Shown piece after piece: positions 57,060-64,000 of a DNA stretch of 64,000 nucleotides. Each line of letters begins with the position of its first letter. The stretch's first letter is position 1. Below the pieces are notes generated by a model. The model made no database searches. It was not told where the DNA came from and saw only the letters and a program-made list of their open reading frames with translations. Position numbers and translations under genes: made by a program. Origin of the DNA: Solanum dulcamara (taxonomy: Eukaryota > Streptophyta > Magnoliopsida > Solanales > Solanaceae). The stretch covers positions 51,477,232 through 51,541,231 of the forward strand of contig NC_077248.1 in the NCBI RefSeq assembly GCF_947179165.1, given 5' to 3'.

Positions 57060-59900
57060 CGTCCTTAGATTATCTGTAGACCGTGTCTAGTAGTGTCTTA
57101 ATTATCGATGTGTTGTGCACCATATCTATAAACAGGAAGCTACAGGATATTTAGAATGTTACCTTTCTTTCATATCTGAGATCGTGCTATAGATCCAAGT
57201 CATAGGAAACCTTCTTATACTAACCTTGGTCTTTAGAAGAAGGACGACATTAATAGAAGGAAGTAATTGACGACATGAGAAGTTATGAAGCATGCAGGTA
57301 AGTAAAGGCATGAGAGATATTTGTTGGATAAGGTATTAATATATAGTTGAAATGTAAAGACGAAACCTGAAAGGAAAGTAGATAGGGAAGGGCCACAAAT
57401 ACAGTTCGAAGTTGTACATACGAGGTAAGTCCATTATTTCCATACTATTATTGATATTGAAAGCCCTTTGTGGCTGTGATATGGGATGTTATTGGAAGTA
57501 CTGTGTGGCTGTGATATGATATGAATATATATATGTGTTGGTCCTGTGAGGAATTGTTGGTATTTTCTGCATGCAGGTTTGGGATAAGTAAGAAATATAG
57601 AGGACATTCTACTGAAATTTTCCCAGAATAAGAAAAGGGAATGAAACATAGATTCTTAAGATGCCTTGGAGGTGAACACCGAGTATCCATGTTATGTTTA
57701 ACTAAAGTTGTAAGAGGTACCCTTCAGGTCGTCGATAAGGGGCACCCTTTTTACATGGAGAATTTTATTTTGGAGAAACAAAAGCCTATATGAGCAATAA
57801 AGTTTAGACCATGGTATCTCCAGCCGTACTTATGTTGTAGGAACAAAAATAGGGGGCTCAGGTTGAAGGGTAAGATGTCCCACGATTGAGTTTCACTCTT
57901 TTTGAAAAGTAACAAGCCCGAACTGCTAGTTGTAAGCTAGATAAGTTGTTCATAACTCGAGGATAAATTCAGAAGGAGACCATCTAGGTCAAGTATTAAG
58001 AAGCACTGTGATGTTTAAGGGATTATAGTGTTCTTCTAATGGTGGTTGGAAAGTGTTCTATGATAACAGTTTATTAGTTCTTCACCGACTGATTGGAGAA
58101 AGAACTTCTAACAGATGCACCCCAGAGAGATGTCACAAACTAAAAATAAGTACAAATATAAAGGTGTGGTATAACAATACGGGGATAAAGTAAGACCGCT
58201 AGTAAGGCACACTTGGTATGTGTTGACTAAATCAAAAACCATTGTTGGGTACAAAGTAAGGGCAAAGGGCATAAGGTATAAAGGAATGATGCGTGTACAC
58301 AACGTTTCCCCAAAAATAATGGAACCCTTAAAAGACAAAGACGACAAACTTAAGGAATAAATGGTGCAACTTCCATTCATCGCAAGAAAAAAAGGATATA
58401 GGTTGGGATAAAGCTACTACTTTAAGAAAACCTTAAACAGTTATTGTTGGAATACTAGCACTGCCTAATTAGAATCGGATCGACTACATGTGCTAATTAA
58501 TTCTTGGATAAAGATAAGTGAAATGTGCCCTTGGATAAGTTGTTCCATGGGTCCTATTACTCATGTACAGATTAATAAATGAGGTGTCGCACTATGTATG
58601 GAAAGGTTCTCATCGCTTCGTAATTTAGTCAAGGTTCCATACGCGGATAACCAGTTATAAAATATACAGAAAAACAGGGACATGATACAGTACCAAGTAA
58701 ATTTGGGGAAGGAGATTGGATAAAATTGAGACTGGACATAGAGACATAGAATAAGGTACAAGTAGATAAAGGTGTAAGTACCCTCTAAAGGGGGGAAGCA
58801 AGTGAGAAAACTACAAGGGTAAGATGGAGGCAATTGATATGGCAACATATTTGAGATATATGCTTAAACTTCAATAAGATCCCTTGTTGAACCAAGTTAA
58901 GAAGATCTGGAAGTCGTCAATAATTGGATAGAAGTTAAAATTCTATGTAAGGTAGTATTAAGAAGTTTTTAACAAGACCTTCAATGACGTAATGCTAGAA
59001 GATGAATGCGTATGAAAAGAAAAGGGTATAGTAATAAAACAATATTGAATAACTAAAGAGACACTATAAAGGATAATGACGTCATGCTAGATCAAAAGCA
59101 AAGATATTGGTTGTAGAGTTGGTCGCAAATGATGCTGCAATAGGTAAATAACCAACGAAAAAGGAACACAAAACCTCCTATGATAAGGAATGCAAAAGAG
59201 TAAAGAGTGAATAAGGGAAAAGAAAGAAGTATAACAAGATGGTACAAGCAAGTTTTAGTATGAGTAATATATGTACAGTAGAATGAACCAAGAGAAGGAA
59301 GGACTACGTCTACCTCCTATAAGTTGCATCAAAATGGTGGTGCAACCTACGGATATGTATGTATAAGCATCAGGCTAAGTGAATAAGTACATGATAAAAG
59401 AAATAGGGGCTTAATAATGACAAGGCAATAATGATATTTTGGATAACCCACCAAAGGTTACGAAGATAGGATAAGGAAATTATGAAATGATTTAACCAAG
59501 AGGAGCGGAACTAACTGGTTACCAAAGATGGCAAACTTATATGTCAAATTCCTTTGGAACTATATCAAGTAATGATAGACGGAGAACATAACGACTATGA
59601 AATCCAACTCTGAGGATGGAGAAACAAAACCCAAAAGGTAGAGTGCCAGTTAAATTTGTGAAAGGAGTCGAGAAGGACTATACGAGACTAAGGAGCCCCA
59701 AATTATCAATGTCAATATGGACCTATTTTATACTATGCGAGAGTAGGGTACTATATGGTTTATTGTTAGTAGGCTAATGAATTAGCCCATTTGCTTTCAA
59801 ACAAAACCACCTATGCAGCTGAAACTAGGTGAAGTTGTAGGTCAAGGAGGTAATAACACTACATGAGGTTTCCCTAGCTATTATCTCAGGTAGAAGGACT
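57060..59900. other. R9 interior without legible gag, protease or RT
   Basis: 2.8 kb where Gag, protease, RT and RNase H would be expected. I find no capsid, CCHC, DxG, FIDD or RNase H motif on either strand; frames are short and purine-biased on the plus strand. The minus-strand frames at 57434-58848 look like complement artefacts. Either very decayed or replaced by non-coding sequence. Confidence 0.6.
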
Positions 59901-59949
59901 TCAATTATGATTAACGTCTGGAGATCAGTCCAAGAAGAGATCGGGAACA

Positions 59950-60840
59950 CAAGTATGTCTTAGTACCACCTTTTTCCCTTGAGCTGCTGGACAGACTAAA
60001 CGTACTATCAAAATGCTAGAAGATATATTGTGAGCCCGCGTGGTTGGCTTTAAGAGTAACTGGGATGATCTTCTACCACTTATTGAGTTTTCCTACAAGA
60101 ATAGCTACCATTCCAGTATCCAGATAGCTTCCGTATAAGACATTGTATGGTAGAATGTATAAGTCCCCCTATTGGAGCAAAGACTAAAAGACCTTGACAT
60201 GATTGTGCAAGCTATTGACTAGCATCCCAAAATTGGCAGAAATGATATACAGATAATCGACATCGATATGTAGAGTTCCAATGGATGACTAGGTGTTCGT
60301 AATAGGGTTACCCAGGAAGGAAGTAATAAGATTCGACAAGAAAAGGAAACATAGCCCAAAATACATTAGATCTTGTCAAGTTGCTCATAAGGTGGGCAAA
60401 GTTGATGGTAAGTTGAGCTTACCACCTGATTGGAAAACTATACGCCCAGTCCATCAGATAGGGATGCTTCACAAGGGTACTAGTGAGCCACCCAGAGTAT
60501 GTCCCATAGATGATGTTCAGGAAATGGAATCCTGCGAGGAACAATCTATCGCCATCTTAGATCAACAAATTAGAATTTTGCGAACTAGGATGGGACTTCC
60601 GTCAAGGTATGATGGCAAAACAAAAACCAGAAAAGGGATGACCTAGGAAATTGAAGAGGACAGGAAACACAAATATGCGTATCTATTCCCGATGTATACA
60701 GGTGACCCCAACTCTTGAAATTCGCATATTAATTACTTGGATGAAAGTATGTTTTATATCAATAGCAAAGAATCTCCCTACAATATGTATAAAGTCTTAT
60801 GGGAAGTTTTGTTAAATATTCGAGGACGAATATTCTAAAG
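59950..60840 (+). pseudogene. R9 integrase C-terminus, chromodomain and tail (broken)
   Basis: Around 59985-60140: AGQTKRTIKMLEDIL*ARVV, WDDLLPLIEFSYKNSYHSSI (integrase core end). Then at 60293-60646: KEVIRFDKKRKHSPKYIRSC, RPVHQIGMLHKG, SIAILDQQIRILR. After a stop the chromodomain-like end EIEEDRKHKYAYLFP is followed by the same tail as R7 (INYLDESMFYINSKESPYNM, then LLNIRGRIF). Stops and missing blocks make it non-functional. Confidence 0.82.
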
Positions 60841-60850
60841 GGCGGAAGGA
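60837..60850 (+). other. R9 polypurine tract
   Basis: AAAGGGCGGAAGGA directly before the LTR start TATTACACCCC; one C interrupts the purines. Confidence 0.8.
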
Positions 60851-61575
60851 TATTACACCCCGCACTTTTGAACCTTGAAACGTATTCTTAGTCTTCTTGA
60901 AAGTGGACATGATAACCCTACTGTCCACACACATCAAACAACTATAAGGAAAGAAAAATGTGATACCCCATGAGAGGGAAGGTTGGAAATAGAGTCGAGA
61001 TAATTCGGAAAGCGTTAGAGGCCAAGAAATAAGTCATAGGAATCAATTTACCTACGTAAGATACTAATTTAGAAATTCTATACACTTGAGCTACTTAAGG
61101 ACATACCAAGCTTGCGTAGCATGGATTACATAGGCTCTTAAAATAGGATGAGATTACAAACCCATGAGGAAGAAAAAAGAAGGACATGTGGAATCCTAAA
61201 AAGGCAACACATGGCAGCATCTAAGCAAGCAGGTGACCCACTTTCTTGGGGTTAAGTAGGTGACCCACCTACTTGGGGGTGGGACCCATCAAGGACACAT
61301 GGCAGCATATGATTGGGTGCATGAAATGATGTGGCTACCTAAGGGCGTGACACGTATCACCCTTAGGGAATACCACGTGTCACTCTCCCAAAAGGCGTAT
61401 ATATATGTGTTACGACTAACAAGCTTATTCCACATCCAAAACTTCAGCCAAACAAAGAGAAAAAAATGTTGGAGGAAAAGAAAGAGGCAGCCACGACTTG
61501 GAAGAAGTTCAAGCTGAGTTCTCCAATTTTTTCTCTGCAAATTAATTATCTACGGTGTTCCTCAACAAAGTAGAG

Positions 61576-61639
<64 letters not shown>

Positions 61640-64000
61640 GCCGATGAAACCATATCTTCAGCTCTACACTTGGAAATTTGGAAGAAAGTAAGAAAGAAGA
61701 AGAGAAAAATATTGGAGGGCAAGAAGAGGAGCTACGGGTTTGGGGCTGTCAAGGTAAGCCTCTGAGTTTCATTCCATGAATTAATTATTTGAGGTGTCCC
61801 ATGGTTATATAATGGTGTTTGATAACATAAAATTCCAATTTGGGGCAGAGGAAAATGGACACAAATAGTCCTCCCCAATTCAGCACATCAAGAAGTTTTC
61901 GAGATGTAGTTTTGGCCAATTTTGGGTAAGGTAAGGTTTCTCCTTTCAATTTGGACTTTATGGTATTTTTATGGAGTGTGTTACACTCCCTATAGGGGGA
62001 TGTAAATGTTAAAATGTCATAGAAATGCTTGACGTCGATGATAATCTAAATTGGAATCGTTATAGTTAAATTGTCGTCGAAGTAAAGTGTTGTACTTGTG
62101 GTGTGATGTTGCAGGTGTTGGGGGTTTGTTGCAGGGGATAAATGTGTTATAATAGGGGTGTGGGTGCTTCTGGTTTTAGCCACATGACCCCTCGTTTTGT
62201 ATAATTAAAGGCTTTGTGAAATAAAGACTAGAAACCTTATTTTGATATCGTAATTTTCAGCAAGTGGTTTGGAGCTTGTGTTATGTAATGTTGCCATGTT
62301 TTATGTGTATATATTATGCAGGGTGTTTTTTTTGGTTGACTTTAGTAATTAGGGATGTAATTGGAAATTCGGATAGGGCATATTATAAGAGAGGTGCTTC
62401 CCAATTCTCATTAACGCCTTAACTAATTAAAGACCTAGTCGAGGAGATGAACAAGGACATAGGTTTCATGAATACCAATGTGCAACTGAAGGCACTGAAA
62501 ATTTTAAGGTTGTTGATACTCGCATTGCTTCCATGTTAAATAGGTTTGGAGGACGATGATGTGGACGTGATTAAGAGAAGTCCATACGAGGTATGTGAAG
62601 CTTCCTCTTGGAATGTTTTGGAATAAGTATGTAAAGCTATTTTTCATTCCTTTTGGCATGTATTAGACTTAAGTGAATTGTATGTGAACTGAGGGGATAA
62701 TTCCATTCCCATAACTCTAAGTATGCCTTATAATCCCTGTCCACTGCTTAGTATTGGAACTCCTGCAAGAATTGACTATTGCATGTTAGGGCTTTTACGT
62801 GTTAAAAAGTATTGTGTGGAAAGCTACCTCTCCTTTCTCTTGATAGGTACTTGGTATAAAAATAAGATTATGATGCCATAATTGTTCACCGAGCCTCATG
62901 ATGGGCCGTATACGAAATATATGTGTGATGATCACCTGAAGGAAAGTACAAACTATATAGAGCTTATTCTCTTTCTTTTTCGCATGTCTTAGTTGTAGGT
63001 TAGATATGATATGAGCTTCGGGGTGATTCCATTCTTAAGCATGTATTATTTACTTCTGAATACTAAACTCTTATAGTAGTTGAGCTATCTCCTTGGAAAC
63101 TTCTATGTATTAAGGAGATAATGAATGTACGAGCTCCAAGCCTTAAAGACTATATGGTACTAAGTGTTTCTGATTCCATAAACGATTTGGCCCTATGTTA
63201 ATACATGTCTAGGGTCACTGAGATTACAATTGATATAGCCCATAATGGCATTTGGAGGACACTCGAGATGACTACACTATTACTAGGGTCCTCAGGCAAA
63301 AGCTTAACTTTCTTATTCTGTCGACTCTCTGATAATGATTTAAATTGCATATGGTTACTCACTACTCTACTCCTGTATACTGTAACACTTCTTCTCTGGG
63401 TCTATGATGGTTTTATAGATGTATTCACCGGATCCCTGATAGGGCTGGCTATATGGTATAATTTGAACATGCATGTTTTTATGATTTACAATGTACAAGT
63501 ATCGAGGTTTCTTTTACGATATATTTGTCCCCTGCTTCCCTATCCCCGTTATGCTATGTTATATTTTACATACTCAGTACATATGTTATACTGGCCTCCC
63601 TTTCTTCGGAGGGACTGCATATCATACCCGCAGGTACAGATACAGGTTTTGGGAGTCCGTCAACTTAGGATCCCGCTCAGCTCAGCTGGAAGAGGCTCCA
63701 TTGTATCAGAGCCTAGTTTTTGGTACTGACCATTGATGTATAAAATTATTTTGTCTATTCAGGGGTACGGCGGGGGCCCGGGCCCTGTCCTGTCATATAT
63801 TATCATTAATATTTTTAGAGGTCTGCATACATATTTATGTGGGTTGTATATGTCAGTTTTGTTCAGCTGAGTCTACATGATGTATGGTATATGTTTTTAT
63901 ATTATAGCAGCCTTATCGGCTTACGTGCCCTTTTATGATGTGATACAAATGAAAGAGGCTACAGGTTTATGAAAATGTTATCACCCAATAGGGTTATGTT
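60851..64000 (+). repeat. R9 3' LTR (at least 3.15 kb, truncated by window)
   Basis: Collinear with 54058-56950. The start is TATTACACC (TG changed to TA). Differences: a longer (TA)n tract, an extra segment near 61185-61240, and the 63395-63730 segment. An open frame at 63205-63729 is LTR sequence without family similarity that I recognise. Confidence 0.9.
61579..61632. repeat. (TA)27 microsatellite in R9 3' LTR
   Basis: 27 TA units; the equivalent site in the 5' LTR (54764-54777) has about seven. The change occurred after insertion. Confidence 0.95.

Larger units (their letters stand above)
54058..64000 (+). mobile_element. R9: plus-strand gypsy element, 3' LTR cut by the right edge
   Basis: 5' LTR 54058-57039, primer-binding site 57044, interior to 60850, 3' LTR from 60851 to the window end (by comparison with the 5' LTR roughly 90 bp remain outside). 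The left flank GCTTT (54053-54057) is the candidate target duplication and overlaps the R8 duplication. LTRs are much more alike than those of R5 or R8, so it is the youngest insertion here. Most of the interior has no legible coding sequence. Confidence 0.9.

Noticed and set aside
58108..58848. Membrane-protein-like minus-strand frames in R9 interior
   Set aside because: Hydrophobic composition is expected from the complement of a purine-rich strand; no start context, family motif or conservation seen.
63205..63729. 174-residue membrane protein
   Set aside because: Lies wholly within the R9 3' LTR; the 5' LTR copy has a different segment here, so the frame is not maintained.
1..64000. CRISPR arrays, prokaryotic operons, endogenous pararetrovirus genes
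   Set aside because: No regular short repeats with unique spacers, no bacterial gene organisation, and no movement-protein or coat-protein motifs; RT traces come with Gag-PR-RT-IN-chromodomain order or LINE architecture.

Overview
The window looks like gene-poor, transposon-dense plant nuclear heterochromatin, most likely from Solanaceae. I infer this from the base composition (AT-rich), the chromodomain-bearing Ty3/gypsy (Tekay/Del-like chromovirus) elements with 2-3.6 kb LTRs, initiator-Met-tRNA primer-binding sites, and an RTE-type LINE with a 3' tail of a kind I associate with Solanaceae. I see no intact host protein-coding gene. Almost every coding trace is a decayed transposon protein with stops and frameshifts.

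Layout, left to right. (i) 1-9768 is a three-deep gypsy nest: R1 (minus, cut by the left edge) sits inside an LTR of R2 (minus), which sits inside the integrase of R3 (plus). (ii) 10150-11170 is the 3' part of an L1-type LINE. (iii) 11883-12105 and 22942-23705 are two pieces of one intron-containing En/Spm-type (Transposase_24-like) transposase gene, separated by a ~10.8 kb insertion best explained as a minus-strand Helitron (12139-22905). That Helitron has itself received a gypsy solo LTR (R4, target duplication AATTC), a hAT-like MITE and an internally deleted RTE LINE. (iv) 25311-34788 is a structurally complete two-LTR gypsy element (R5, minus, target duplication GTTTC). (v) From 35917 to the right edge a plus-strand gypsy element (R6) is broken by three others: R7 (minus, 38104-44461, target duplication TAGTA), R8 (minus, 46225-54051, target duplication TGCTT) and R9 (plus, 54058 to beyond the window).

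Most unusual points: R7 carries a well-preserved 5S rRNA segment, including the Pol III internal control region, between its gag and integrase remnants. R7 also lacks a normal second LTR and ends in a 78-bp inverted repeat of its own LTR 3' end, flush with a perfect target duplication. Every LTR in the window, despite unrelated sequence there, carries in its first ~900 bp a module in which a short self-complementary word is repeated, with a different word for each element. R4 carries a ~30-bp-period array of Pol III B-box-like motifs.

All calls come from reading the sequence. Family names rest on remembered motif patterns, not database searches. Divergence statements are by eye.
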